Of a stretch of DNA of 47,649 nt, positions 28,132-38,493 are shown piece after piece. This DNA comes from Myxococcales bacterium. Lineage in GTDB: Bacteria > Myxococcota > Myxococcia > Myxococcales > Myxococcaceae. The stretch is from contig JAUXRI010000094.1 in assembly GCA_030681895.1 (NCBI GenBank), forward strand, positions 1 to 47,649, read 5' to 3'. The notes under the pieces are model-generated. The model saw only the letters and a list, made by a program, of their open reading frames with translations. It was not told the origin of the DNA and did not search any database. The first letter of the stretch is position 1. Each line of letters opens with the position of its first letter. The position numbers and the translations under genes were made by a program.

Positions 28132-29775
28132 ATGCGCAGGCTCGCAGCCACCCTCGACGCAGTGAAGGCGACCCGCTCGCGCACCGAGAAGGTCGCGCTG
28201 CTCGCCGAGCTGCTCGCGACGCTGACCGACGACGAGCTGACGGGCGCCGCGCGCGTCATCGTGGCCCAACCCCTTGCGGTCGGAGACGAACGCTCCCTGG
28301 GCGTCGGGTGGGCGTTGCTCCTCGAGGCAACCGCGGCGGCGGCGGGCCGCACCGAACGCGACTTGATGGTCGGCACTCGCGCGGCCGGAGATTTCGGTGA
28401 AGCGCTCGAGCCCCTCTGGCCCACGGACCACAGCGGACTCCCGCTGAACCGCGTCGTCCCCTTCTTCGAGGCGACCGCCAGCACCACCGACCGCACTGAG
28501 AAGCTGAAGCTCGTCACCCAGACGCTCCACGAAGCGACTGGCGCTGAGGCGAAGTACCTCGTGAAGGCGCTCCTCGGAGAGCTGCGCATCGGCGTGCAGC
28601 GCAGCACCTTCGACGACGCGCTCGCCGCGACCTTCGGGCTCGATGCGAAGGCCGTCCGCGCCGCCTCGGCCCTCACGCCCGACGCCGGATCCCTCGCGCT
28701 GATGGCGAAGCGCGGAGCTCTCGGAGAAGCAGCGCTCAGCGTGGGCAAGGTCATCGCCTTCATGCTCGCGACGCCGGCCGAGACGGTGAAGGAGCCCATC
28801 GACCCTGCCTTCACCATCGTCGAGGACAAGCTCGATGGCGTTCGGGTGCAGGCGCACGTCGCTCCACCTGGCGTCACGCTCTTCGCGCGCGGCACTGGCG
28901 ACGTCACGGCCTCGTTCCCCGAGGTGGTGAAGGCGCTGCGAGCGGTGCCGCGCGCGGTGGTGATGGACGGCGAGGTGATCGCCGTGACGCGCGACGGTGG
29001 GCCCAGGCCCTTTCAAGCGCTGCAGGCGCGGCTGGGACGCGTTGCTCCCGACGAGTCGGCGATGCGTGAGACGCCGGTCGAGTTCATCGCGTTCGACTTG
29101 CTCTTCGACGGCGAGACCCTGCTGGCGCGGCCGTGGACCGAGCGCCGTTCTCGACTCGAGACCCTCGACGTCCGGGTGAACGCGATCGCGCCGCTCGACC
29201 CGGCACAGCCCGTCGAGGTGCAGCTCGAGGCCCGCTTCACCGCCGCCCGCTCGCGTGGCCATGAAGGGTTGATGCTCAAACGCATCGACGCGCCGTACGA
29301 GGCGGGGCGCAGAGGCAGCGCCTGGCGCAAGGTGAAGCGCGCGCTCGCCACGCTCGACGTCGTCATCACGAAGGCCGAGCGCGGCCACGGCAAACGCGCG
29401 GGCGTGTTGAGCGACTACACGTTCGCTGTGTGGCGAGGTTCGACCCTCGTCGACATCGGCAAGGCGTACAGCGGGCTGACCGACGTCGAGATCGCCGCGC
29501 TCACCACGCGCCTCGAAGCCCTCACCGTCGGTCACGCCGGCCGGCAGCTGCTGGTGAAGCCTGAGATCGTCCTCGAGGTGGCCTTCGACGGGCTGCAACC
29601 CTCGACGCGCCACGAGAGCGGCTTCGCGCTGCGCTTCCCTCGCATCGCGCGCCTGCGAGACGACAAGACGCCTGCCGAGGCCGACCGCCTCGAGACCGTG
29701 CGCGCCCTCTTCGACGCGCAGGTGAAGTCCGGCCATCGCGAACGGGAGCCTCAGCTGGGCCTCTTCGACGAGTGA
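28132..29775 (+). CDS. ATP-dependent DNA ligase, LigB type
   Basis: A 547-residue ligase that seals nicks through an AMP-lysine intermediate. The adenylation motif I is EDKLDGVR with Lys233, Asp235 and Arg238. Motif III and IV segments are visible in EFIAFDLLFDGE and HEGLMLKRIDA, and motif V in AWRKVKR. An N-terminal helical DNA-binding domain (about 1-215) and C-terminal OB fold (about 430-547, GLALRF-type ending FALRFPRIARLRDDK) complete the architecture, which matches mycobacterial LigB rather than the compact LigD domain. The ATG at 28132 is the only one in frame near the family start and lacks a strong ribosome-binding site. No Ku or polymerase domain is present. Confidence 0.92.
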   Translation: MRRLAATLDAVKATRSRTEKVALLAELLATLTDDELTGAARVIVAQPLAVGDERSLGVGWALLLEATAAAAGRTERDLMVGTRAAGDFGEALEPLWPTDHSGLPLNRVVPFFEATASTTDRTEKLKLVTQTLHEATGAEAKYLVKALLGELRIGVQRSTFDDALAATFGLDAKAVRAASALTPDAGSLALMAKRGALGEAALSVGKVIAFMLATPAETVKEPIDPAFTIVEDKLDGVRVQAHVAPPGVTLFARGTGDVTASFPEVVKALRAVPRAVVMDGEVIAVTRDGGPRPFQALQARLGRVAPDESAMRETPVEFIAFDLLFDGETLLARPWTERRSRLETLDVRVNAIAPLDPAQPVEVQLEARFTAARSRGHEGLMLKRIDAPYEAGRRGSAWRKVKRALATLDVVITKAERGHGKRAGVLSDYTFAVWRGSTLVDIGKAYSGLTDVEIAALTTRLEALTVGHAGRQLLVKPEIVLEVAFDGLQPSTRHESGFALRFPRIARLRDDKTPAEADRLETVRALFDAQVKSGHREREPQLGLFDE

Positions 29776-29809
29776 CAGGACGCGCGGAGGCCCATACGGT
29801 CGTGCCTCC

Positions 29810-31953
<2,144 letters not shown>

Positions 31954-31957
<4 letters not shown>

Positions 31958-32661
31958 GCGGCCGCCACGTCATCCTGAACGCTGACGACTTCGGGTACGA
32001 CCCAGCGGTCTCTCGCGGCATCGTGCGCGCGATGAAGAGCGGCGTGGTGTCGAGCACCACGATGATGGTGAACGGCCCGCACAGCGAAGACGCCGCGACG
32101 CTCTCCGACGGTCTCGCCATCGGGCTCCACCTGAACCTCGCGCGCTGGCCTGCGGTGAGTCGGCCGGGTCATGAGTTCGTCGAAAGCGAAGCCGCGACCC
32201 TCGAGCGCGCGTTCGTTCATGACGAGACCCTCGCGCAGCTCGACCGGTTGAAGGCGCTCGTCGGCCGTGAGGCCACGCACGTCGACGTGCACAAACACCT
32301 GCACCGGCACGCAGCGGTCCTCGACGGGCTGTGCGACGCGGCGACGTCGCGGGGGCTCGCCGTTCGGAGCATCGACGCGCCGATGCGAGCGACGTTGCGA
32401 GCCCGCGGCGTGCGGACCAACGACGTCTTCCTCGGCGACGCGGGCGCCACGGCGTGGTGGACGCCTTCGCAGTTCGCGCAGACGGTCAGCACGCTCCCGG
32501 CCGAAGGGCTCATCGAGCTGATGTGTCACCCCGGCTTCACTCCAAGCGTGGTCACCAGCAGCTATTCGGCGCAGCGAGAGATCGAGCTCGCGACCTTCTG
32601 CGCGCCCGAGGCCCGCGCGGTGCTCGCGGCGCAGGCCGTCACCTTCGAGGCGTGGCGCTAA
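31954..32661 (+). CDS. YdjC/ChbG-family carbohydrate deacetylase
   Basis: A 235-residue enzyme of the YdjC (ChbG, HpnK) family, which removes acetyl groups from N-acetylated sugars or from hopanoid-linked sugars with a divalent metal. The metal site is intact: NADDFGYD at 9-16, LHLNL near 59, VDVHKHLHRH near 108-117 and MCHPG near 192. The start ATG overlaps the stop of the kinase gene (ATGA at 31954-31957), so the longer ORF is not used. Substrate is not predictable. No sugar transferase or hopanoid gene is adjacent. Confidence 0.88.
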
Positions 32662-32663
32662 GC

Positions 32664-33422
32664 GTGGACTTCATCGACGTCGACTGCGGTGGAGCGGTGA
32701 TTCGCGTCGAGTCGACCCTCGCGGCGATGTCTCGCCCGCGCGTGCACCTGGGCGCGTTCGAGGTAGCCACGAGCCCGGCGCCCGAGCTCGTCATCGCGCG
32801 ACACCAGACGCTCCCGGACACTGCGTTGGTGGCTGAAGGCCCGCTCGGCCGGTGCCGCTACCTGCTCGACGGCACGCGCTTCGACGTCGAGGTGCCCGAC
32901 GGCATGTTCCAGGGAGAGCTCGTGCTCCGGCTGGCCTGGTACGTGGTCGCGACCCGGCGTGGCGGCATTCTCATTCACGCAGCCGGCGTGACGGACGGCG
33001 CGTCGGTGCTGGTGGCCTCGGGCAAGAGCGGCGACGGCAAGTCGACGTTGTCGAGGCTGTGCCGCTCGACGGAGCTCTCGCTGCTCACCGATGAGATCGT
33101 CCAGCTGTTCCCCGATGGAACCGCGGCGGGCACGCCGTTCCGCTCCGACGAGGACAACGTCGGGCAGCCAGGCCGCTTGCCGGTGAAGGCCTTCGTCGCG
33201 CTCGAGAAGGCGTCGGCGGAAGCGCTCGGTCCGCTCGCCCCGCTCGCCGCGGCCCAGCTGGCGTCGTCGCAGTGCTTCGATGGTGCAGTGTTCGCGCTGC
33301 CACGCGCCGAGGTGAACCGCCGGGTGTTGGCGTTTCTGTCGAACGTTCAGCTCGGCACGCTCGCCTTCAGACAAGACCCGGCGGTCGGCGACTTCGTGAA
33401 GGAGCTGTTGCGGCGAAGGTGA
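32664..33422 (+). CDS. HprK-like P-loop protein
   Basis: A 252-residue protein with a P-loop GKSGDGKST at 120-128 inside a stretch (ILIHAAGVTDGASVLVASG) typical of the HPr kinase/phosphorylase C-terminal domain, which phosphorylates a Ser residue on a small protein. Related stand-alone proteins are found near peptide-modifying or sugar-related genes. The N-terminal 100 residues do not match the HprK N-domain. The start could be GTG 32664 or GTG 32652 (12 bases into the previous gene); GAGG precedes both. The gene follows the deacetylase directly and converges with the nuclease gene, six bases between stops. No HPr or PTS gene is in the window, so the phosphorylation target is unknown. Confidence 0.72.
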   Translation: MDFIDVDCGGAVIRVESTLAAMSRPRVHLGAFEVATSPAPELVIARHQTLPDTALVAEGPLGRCRYLLDGTRFDVEVPDGMFQGELVLRLAWYVVATRRGGILIHAAGVTDGASVLVASGKSGDGKSTLSRLCRSTELSLLTDEIVQLFPDGTAAGTPFRSDEDNVGQPGRLPVKAFVALEKASAEALGPLAPLAAAQLASSQCFDGAVFALPRAEVNRRVLAFLSNVQLGTLAFRQDPAVGDFVKELLRRR

Positions 33423-33428
33423 TGGAAG

Positions 33429-34526
33429 TTACCCGAAGACGTCGCCCGGCTTCTTCGCGGTGACGAGCCGATGCGCGATGCGCTTGAGGGCTGACGCGTC
33501 TGCTTTCGCGATGCGAGCGCTCGCCGTCTTCGGGACCTTTCCGAAACGAGCGGCCCACTGGTCCTTCAGAGCACTGCGCAAGACCGCGAGCCCCGCCGCC
33601 TCGCCTTCTTTTCGACCGACTTTCTGACCTGCTTCTCGACCTTCTTTGAGACCAGCTTCGCGCCCCTTCTGGAGTCCTTCTTCACGCCCGCTGGCCCGAG
33701 CCTCCGCGCGCTCTTCCTCCAAACCGGCGTACGCGATGTCTTCGACGGTCACGACGCGCTTGTCTGGTTCCATCCAGAAGTACTTCCGCATCTTCTTCGC
33801 CTGCGCCTCGGTCATGTACACGGTCTTCCGAAGATACATGAGCGCCCGATGGTGGTCATCGGGGGCCTCCTGCCGGACCTGATGGACGACGTCGGCCCAT
33901 TGCGGCACCTCGTCGAGGACCCGCTCTGCGCTCGATGACGACGCCAGCAGCCACAACGCGAGCCTGGTGAACGCGGGGCCCGGCCTGTGGCGCAGTTCTT
34001 CGGACGTCGTGTTGGCGAGGTCATCGAGCACGAACTCGAAGTTCGGAATCATCTCAGCGAAGAGCTGCCGCTGGCCGTCGTCGAGTTCGAGCACGTCATT
34101 GAAAGACGTCGGAGCACGCCACCCTCCCGGCACGTTCGACAACACCATCGGCACCAGCATCGGCAAGACCGTGCGACCGGGTTCCTGCGTCAGCACGCTC
34201 AGCCACACGTTCGTCATGTACCGAAGCAGTCGCCACGGCATCAGCGCGTCGCTCTTTCGCTGGTGCTCCAGCAGCACGTAGATGAAGGCCGGCCTGCCGT
34301 GCTGCGCGATACGAAAGGTGGCGTCGCTCTCACTGGCCCGCAGCGACTCGTCGATGAAGCGCGCGGTGAGCATGTCGACCCGACTGAAGTCGAGCGTGCG
34401 CACCACCGACCTCGGCAACACCACCTCCGCCTCGCACTTGAGCGCGTCGGGCCGGTTGAAAGCCGCGCGAAACAGGCCGTCGTGGTGCGACTGGTACTTC
34501 GAGCTGCGCTCCGGTTTCTTCGCCAC
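33429..34526 (-). CDS. Rpn-family PD-(D/E)XK nuclease (PF04754 type)
   Basis: A 365-residue protein of the recombination-promoting nuclease family, often annotated as a putative transposase. The nuclease core covers residues about 12-150, with FIDESLR, DATFRI and FIYVLLEHQRK giving the D...E-x-Q arrangement. Residues about 280-320 are a repetitive Gly/Lys/Arg/Glu segment (GREEG, KGREAG, KEGREAG, KVGRKEG), common at this position in the family and probably a flexible or coiled region. The start is GTG 34526 with GGGGGAG just before it. No terminal inverted repeats or target duplications are seen, so it is not treated as a mobile element. Other Rpn proteins nick or cut DNA and some act in defence. 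Confidence 0.85.
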   Translation of the reverse strand: MAKKPERSSKYQSHHDGLFRAAFNRPDALKCEAEVVLPRSVVRTLDFSRVDMLTARFIDESLRASESDATFRIAQHGRPAFIYVLLEHQRKSDALMPWRLLRYMTNVWLSVLTQEPGRTVLPMLVPMVLSNVPGGWRAPTSFNDVLELDDGQRQLFAEMIPNFEFVLDDLANTTSEELRHRPGPAFTRLALWLLASSSSAERVLDEVPQWADVVHQVRQEAPDDHHRALMYLRKTVYMTEAQAKKMRKYFWMEPDKRVVTVEDIAYAGLEEERAEARASGREEGLQKGREAGLKEGREAGQKVGRKEGEAAGLAVLRSALKDQWAARFGKVPKTASARIAKADASALKRIAHRLVTAKKPGDVFG

Positions 34527-34919
34527 GTGTGCTCCCCCGAAAACGGCAGGCGCGAAGGAACTGCTTCCCCCAAAGACAGCTCCTCCGCGCCATCACCTCG
34601 TCGAGCCCACCCATCCCCAACCGCTCCCGCCCGACGGGAACGAGACAGAGCAGGAACGATGCCGCGCCCGCCGCGACGTGCTTCTCAGGTGTTGTCGACT
34701 CGAGCGCAGAGACTGGAGTGTCCACGCCGTCCCGCTCTCACCGCGTGAGAGTCGAAGCCGCGAGACGACGGACGAATGAGACAACTGCGCGAACGCAGTT
34801 TCTCCCCCGCGGAGGATGCCCCTCTGCCGGGCGAGCCGGTGAGGCGACCAGGCCCCAACGGCCAGGGCAGTCAGGTCCACGGAGTGACATCGGGGCGCTG
34901 TCGATGCGAAGACACGCCG
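34527..34919. other. Longest gene-free stretch, with two stem-loops
   Basis: This 393-base divergent spacer between the Rpn and exonuclease genes holds no convincing gene. Two perfect inverted repeats stand out: CTCTCAC-CGC-GTGAGAG (34735-34751) and AACTGCG-CGAA-CGCAGTT (34783-34800), the second followed by TTCTCC. In the leftward direction the second has a TTCG loop. They could be part of a small RNA, a weak terminator or operators. No clear -35/-10 pair is visible. Confidence 0.4.
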
Positions 34920-35930
34920 ATGCCGGTCGAGTGGCTCAAGGGAGGCCTCAAGCTGTCGGGCTCGCCGCTCTGGTTCGACGCGCGCCGGAAGGCCGAGGTC
35001 AGCTTCGTCTCGCACGCCCACACCGACCACATCGCCCGCCACGCACGCGCCATCGGCACGCTCGAGACGCTGACACTGATGCAGCATCGGGTCGGAACCA
35101 TCGAAGACGTCGTGCCGCTGAAATACGGCGAGCCCTTCTCACTCGGAGCGCTGACCCTCGAGCTCTTCCCGGCAGGGCACGTCCTGGGCGCGGCGCAGGT
35201 GCGCGTCACCAGGCCCGATGGGCATCGCATCGTCTACACCGGCGACTTCAGCTCCGAGGTCTTCCTCACCGCGTCTCGCGCCCAGGTCCCCGCGTGCGAC
35301 ACGCTCATCATGGAGTCGACGTTCGGCCACCCGAAGTACCGCTTCCCGCCTCGAGCGCAAGTCTACGACGAGGTCGCCGAGTGGTGCCGTCGTCACCTGA
35401 GGCAGGGCACGCGGCCGCTGCTGCTGGCCTACTCGCTGGGCAAGAGCCAGGAGTCGATTCAGCAGCTCGCCGCGCGGGGCCTTCGCGTCGCGGCGCACGA
35501 GTCCATTCACGCCATCTCGGCGCTCTACTCGTCGCTCGGCGTCCCGATTCAGGCGCGCAGGTTCGACGGCGCCTTCGAGGAGGGCGAGGTCGGCCTGTTT
35601 CCTCCCTTCAAGAAGCAGCGGCCCTTCGGCGTGGGGCCGACCGCGACTGCGGTGCTCACGGGCTGGGCGCTGGAGCCGTGGGGCGCGCGCCGATCGGGGG
35701 CCGACGTCGCCTTCCCCGTCTCGGACCACGCCGACTACCCGTCGCTCGTGGAGTTCGCGAAGGGCACTGGCGCACGCGAGGTCATCACGCTGTTCGGGTT
35801 TGCGGAGGAGCTGGCCGCCGGGCTCCGCAAAGAGGGACTGTTCGCGCGCGCGGTGACCGAGACGATGCAGCTCGACTTCTTCGGCGCGGCGTCACGAACG
35901 CAGCCGCGGCGGCAGGCCAGACGATCGTGA
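34920..35930 (+). CDS. Metallo-beta-lactamase-fold exonuclease, ligase-associated type
   Basis: A 336-residue zinc-dependent nuclease. The metal site is SHAHTDHIARH at 31-41 (His32, His34, Asp36, His37), with AGHVLGAAQV and IVYTGDF, and a C-terminal VSDHADYPSL, in the arrangement of the SNM1/beta-CASP-like family TIGR04122 (ligase-associated DNA exonuclease). ESTFG and AYSLGKSQE also fit. In many bacteria that family sits beside an ATP-dependent ligase and an Lhr-like helicase; here neither is adjacent, though a LigB-type ligase is about 5 kb upstream. I place the start at ATG 34920, where the family begins; the open frame to 34776 has no family resemblance. Confidence 0.85.
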   Translation: MPVEWLKGGLKLSGSPLWFDARRKAEVSFVSHAHTDHIARHARAIGTLETLTLMQHRVGTIEDVVPLKYGEPFSLGALTLELFPAGHVLGAAQVRVTRPDGHRIVYTGDFSSEVFLTASRAQVPACDTLIMESTFGHPKYRFPPRAQVYDEVAEWCRRHLRQGTRPLLLAYSLGKSQESIQQLAARGLRVAAHESIHAISALYSSLGVPIQARRFDGAFEEGEVGLFPPFKKQRPFGVGPTATAVLTGWALEPWGARRSGADVAFPVSDHADYPSLVEFAKGTGAREVITLFGFAEELAAGLRKEGLFARAVTETMQLDFFGAASRTQPRRQARRS

Positions 35931-35995
35931 GAATGCCTACCCGCTCGATTTCATCTGACCTAAGGGCCGCGCAGTCGACGTGAAGGAGCTTTTCC

Positions 35996-36421
35996 ATGGC
36001 CGAAACCGGAAAGTCGTTGCGGCACATGCTGCTGGGCACGCTCGAGTCCATCACCGTGACACGCGCGGAGCTCGACGGGCCTGACGGTATCTCGCTCGAT
36101 GCCGAGCTCCTCGAGGCGGCTGGATTTCTCGAACACGAGAAGGTCGAGCTGCTCGACGTCACCAACGGCTCGCGGCTCTCCGCACCGGTGCGTGGAGCTG
36201 CACGCGGTTCGGGAGAAATGGCCGCGAGCGGCGCCGTCGCTCAGCTCGTCAGGCCAGGCGACGTGGTGACGCTGTCGGCCTTCGGGTGGATGAAGGAGAA
36301 GCAGGCGAAGAAGCACGCGCCGCTCGTCGTTCGGGTCGACGCACAGAATCGCCCGTCGAGGCCCGCCACTCCGGTGCCCGAGAAGCCCGCGAAAAAGAAG
36401 AAGACCCGCGCGGCCGATTAA
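35996..36421 (+). CDS. PanD-like protein lacking aspartate decarboxylase active site
   Basis: A 141-residue protein that aligns without gaps to aspartate 1-decarboxylase over most of its length: LRHMLLGTLESITVTRAELD, LLEAAGFLEHEKVELLDVTN, GSGEMAASGAVAQLV and RPGDVV. PanD self-cleaves at Gly24-Ser25 (E. coli numbering) to make its pyruvoyl group. Here the equivalent positions are Asp30-Gly31. Lys9 is Thr15, Tyr22 is Gly28, Thr57 is Ala63, Tyr58 is Pro64 and Asn72 is Ser78; Arg54 is kept as Arg60. It should not cleave or decarboxylate. The tail is Lys-rich (EKPAKKKKTRAAD). GAAGGAG precedes the ATG. The stop overlaps the stop of the convergent gene by four bases. Confidence 0.8.
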   Translation: MAETGKSLRHMLLGTLESITVTRAELDGPDGISLDAELLEAAGFLEHEKVELLDVTNGSRLSAPVRGAARGSGEMAASGAVAQLVRPGDVVTLSAFGWMKEKQAKKHAPLVVRVDAQNRPSRPATPVPEKPAKKKKTRAAD

Positions 36422-37128
36422 ATCCGGAAGCCCAGGAAGAGCCGAAGGCTGACGCCCGAGAGGCTCCAGCCCGAGTACTCTTCGCGCCACCGGAAATCGA
36501 CGTTCGAGTTCGGCGGCGTCACCGTCACCACGTCTCGGTACGTGCCAGACGCATACTTCGCGGTGGCTTCACCCCCGACGAAGACGCGGTCGGTGAAAAA
36601 GTACGAGGCGCCTGCACCAAGGCCGATGCCTGGGCCCACGCCACTGCTGGTCGCGCTCACCGCCACGCCCTGATACTGGCCGGAGAAGCCCATCGACGAG
36701 ACGACGAGCCCCGCGAAGACGACGCCGTACAGGTCGAGCTTCTGCAACGCGTTGCCCGGACTCGCAGGCAGCTCGAGGTGGTAGCTCACCCGCGCCTGAG
36801 GGAAGAAGTTGCGAATGCCGTACGAGCCATTGAGCACCGCGCCGATGACGAGACACACGGTGCCGCAGAAGCCGAAGTCGAGCCCTGCGCCGACGGCCAG
36901 CACGCCGGGCCCCAGCTTGATGATGCCGAGGTCTGCGTTGATGCCGAGGTTCACGTAGGCGAGCAGAATGTCTGTATCGACCGTGAAGCGGGCGTCGGCA
37001 CGCAACGGCCCGAGCACCTTCGTGGTGTTGACGGGCACCTCGACGAAGGCAACATCGCTCTCGGCCGACGCCTTCTGCGCAAACGCCATCGACCCTGCGA
37101 GCATCAGTGCGAACGCGATCGTTCTCAT
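36418..37128 (-). CDS. Outer-membrane beta-barrel-like protein
   Basis: A 236-residue exported protein with a cleavable signal peptide (MRTIAFALMLAGSMAFA, cut after about residue 17). The mature sequence is a series of amphipathic beta strands alternating hydrophobic and polar residues with Gly and aromatic residues (DARFTVDTDILLAYVNLGIN, KLGPGVLAVGAGLDFGF, GVGPGIGLGAGASYFFTD), and it ends in SLRLFLGFRI with a terminal aromatic-x-hydrophobic pattern suited to BAM recognition. This fits a small outer-membrane barrel. GGAGG precedes the ATG. It lies 33 bases downstream of the pentapeptide-repeat gene. Specific function is not evident. Confidence 0.8.
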   Translation of the reverse strand: MRTIAFALMLAGSMAFAQKASAESDVAFVEVPVNTTKVLGPLRADARFTVDTDILLAYVNLGINADLGIIKLGPGVLAVGAGLDFGFCGTVCLVIGAVLNGSYGIRNFFPQARVSYHLELPASPGNALQKLDLYGVVFAGLVVSSMGFSGQYQGVAVSATSSGVGPGIGLGAGASYFFTDRVFVGGEATAKYASGTYRDVVTVTPPNSNVDFRWREEYSGWSLSGVSLRLFLGFRI

Positions 37129-37161
37129 TGGAAGCCTCCTGTGGGGGACGAGGGGACCTGC

Positions 37162-38388
37162 TCAGGCGGGCGCGGGCTCGCCCACAGCCGCCATCGCCTC
37201 GATGTGCGCGGTGGCTTCGGCGAGGTAGGCAAGGCGACGCATGCGCACTTCGTCGGGGAGCGCCGCGAAGCCTTCGAAGGCCTCCTTCAGCATGGCGCGG
37301 TTTCCGTTCGAGGCGATGTGCGCGAGGTCCTGTGAGGGCTCCTGCGAGTCGACCGCCTCTTCCCAGTTGTTGTCGGGAGCGAAGCCAGCCTCGAGCAGCG
37401 AGGTGAAGAGCTGCACTGCCGCAAGCCGAACTCGCAGCTCGCCCAGGTGCTCCAGGCCCTCGGCCGTGCCGCGCAGCTCGAGCATGGCGCCGGTGATGCG
37501 GGGGTCGACGTCACCCGTCGCGTCTTCGACTTCCATCGCGCGGCTCAGGTCGTTGGCGAGGGTCGCGAGCGCGGCGTCAGACGGCGTCGGCTCGACACCA
37601 ACCTCGCGCATGTACATGACGGCGATCGCGCTGTCGTGCGCGCCCGTGGCGATGACCTCTTTCGCCTTCTCGATGGCCTGCATGTCGGGCACCGGACGGC
37701 GACCTTCGAGGCGCGTCTTCACGGCCTCGCGGTAGAGGTGCTCCAGGCTGATGCCGGGCGCCATGCGCACGGGCAGGGGCGGACGAAGGCCCGGAACGTC
37801 GAGCACCCAGGGCGGCGGGTTGGCGACGTGCTTGAGCCCGCGGAACAGCAGCGTGCCGGGCGGGTCGGTCGGGCGGAACGGCGGCAGGTCGCTGTCTTCG
37901 GGCAGCTGCGACTGGGCGGCCATCGCGGCAGCGCGCTGCTCACGCGTGAAGCTGGTGATGCCGACGGCGGGAGGCGGAGGAGGCGGCGGCGCCATCTCAC
38001 CGTTGAGGCCGACGACGCGGTCCATGTCGCAGTCGTCGAACTCGAGCTCCTCGAGGCCCTTGGCGCCCGTGAAGTCGCAGCGCAGCAGCTTGAGCTTCTC
38101 GAAGGTCGCGCCCTCGAGGTTCGCCCCGCGGAAGTCGCAGTCCTGCAGGCGGCCGCCGTGGAAGTAGCTGTTCGTCAGATCAGCTTCCTTGAAGGTGACC
38201 TTCGACAGGTCGCACTTCTCCCACTCGGAGCCGATGAGCGTCAGGCCAGAGAGGTCGGCGTTCGCCGAGAAGAGCTGTGGAAACGTCGCCCCGGTATGGT
38301 CGAGCGCGACCTTCCCGTCCTTGCGGAGCTGGTTCCACTGCTTGCTGCCATTCTTCAGGAGGTCTTCGATGGTCGGCTGCTTGGGCAT
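37162..38388 (-). CDS. Pentapeptide-repeat protein with a long unassigned C-terminus
   Basis: A 408-residue cytoplasmic protein. I use ATG 38388 (MPKQPTIEDLLKNG); the open frame runs back to 38766 but overlaps the pseudouridine synthase gene. Residues about 40-125 are consecutive pentapeptide repeats (ADLSG, CDLSK, ADLTN, CDFRG, ANLEG, CDFTG), which form a right-handed beta-helix. A poly-Pro stretch (about 135-141) separates this from a helical C-terminal part (about 200-408) that I do not recognise. Some pentapeptide proteins mimic DNA and bind gyrase, but the repeat here is short and nothing shows that role. It precedes the beta-barrel gene in the same direction. Confidence 0.85.
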   Translation of the reverse strand: MPKQPTIEDLLKNGSKQWNQLRKDGKVALDHTGATFPQLFSANADLSGLTLIGSEWEKCDLSKVTFKEADLTNSYFHGGRLQDCDFRGANLEGATFEKLKLLRCDFTGAKGLEELEFDDCDMDRVVGLNGEMAPPPPPPPAVGITSFTREQRAAAMAAQSQLPEDSDLPPFRPTDPPGTLLFRGLKHVANPPPWVLDVPGLRPPLPVRMAPGISLEHLYREAVKTRLEGRRPVPDMQAIEKAKEVIATGAHDSAIAVMYMREVGVEPTPSDAALATLANDLSRAMEVEDATGDVDPRITGAMLELRGTAEGLEHLGELRVRLAAVQLFTSLLEAGFAPDNNWEEAVDSQEPSQDLAHIASNGNRAMLKEAFEGFAALPDEVRMRRLAYLAEATAHIEAMAAVGEPAPA

Positions 38389-38493
38389 GACGGGCTCGCT
38401 TCTACATGGTCGCGCCCAACCGACGAATGGTTTTTCAACGGGTGATTGGGCGTCGACTCGGGCGCGCAGGGGCAATAGGACGCGACGTTCACG

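Noticed and set aside
33429..34526. Rpn protein as an insertion sequence, because the family is often labelled transposase
   Set aside because: No inverted repeats or target-site duplication are visible, and the family encodes nucleases that are not transposases of a defined element.
38411..38466. Two alternative 7-base inverted repeats (CGCGCCC/GGGCGCG and CGCCCAA/TTGGGCG) between the pentapeptide and pseudouridine synthase genes, read as a riboswitch-like switch
   Set aside because: Matches of this length are expected by chance in a 105-base GC-rich spacer and neither arm overlaps a start signal.
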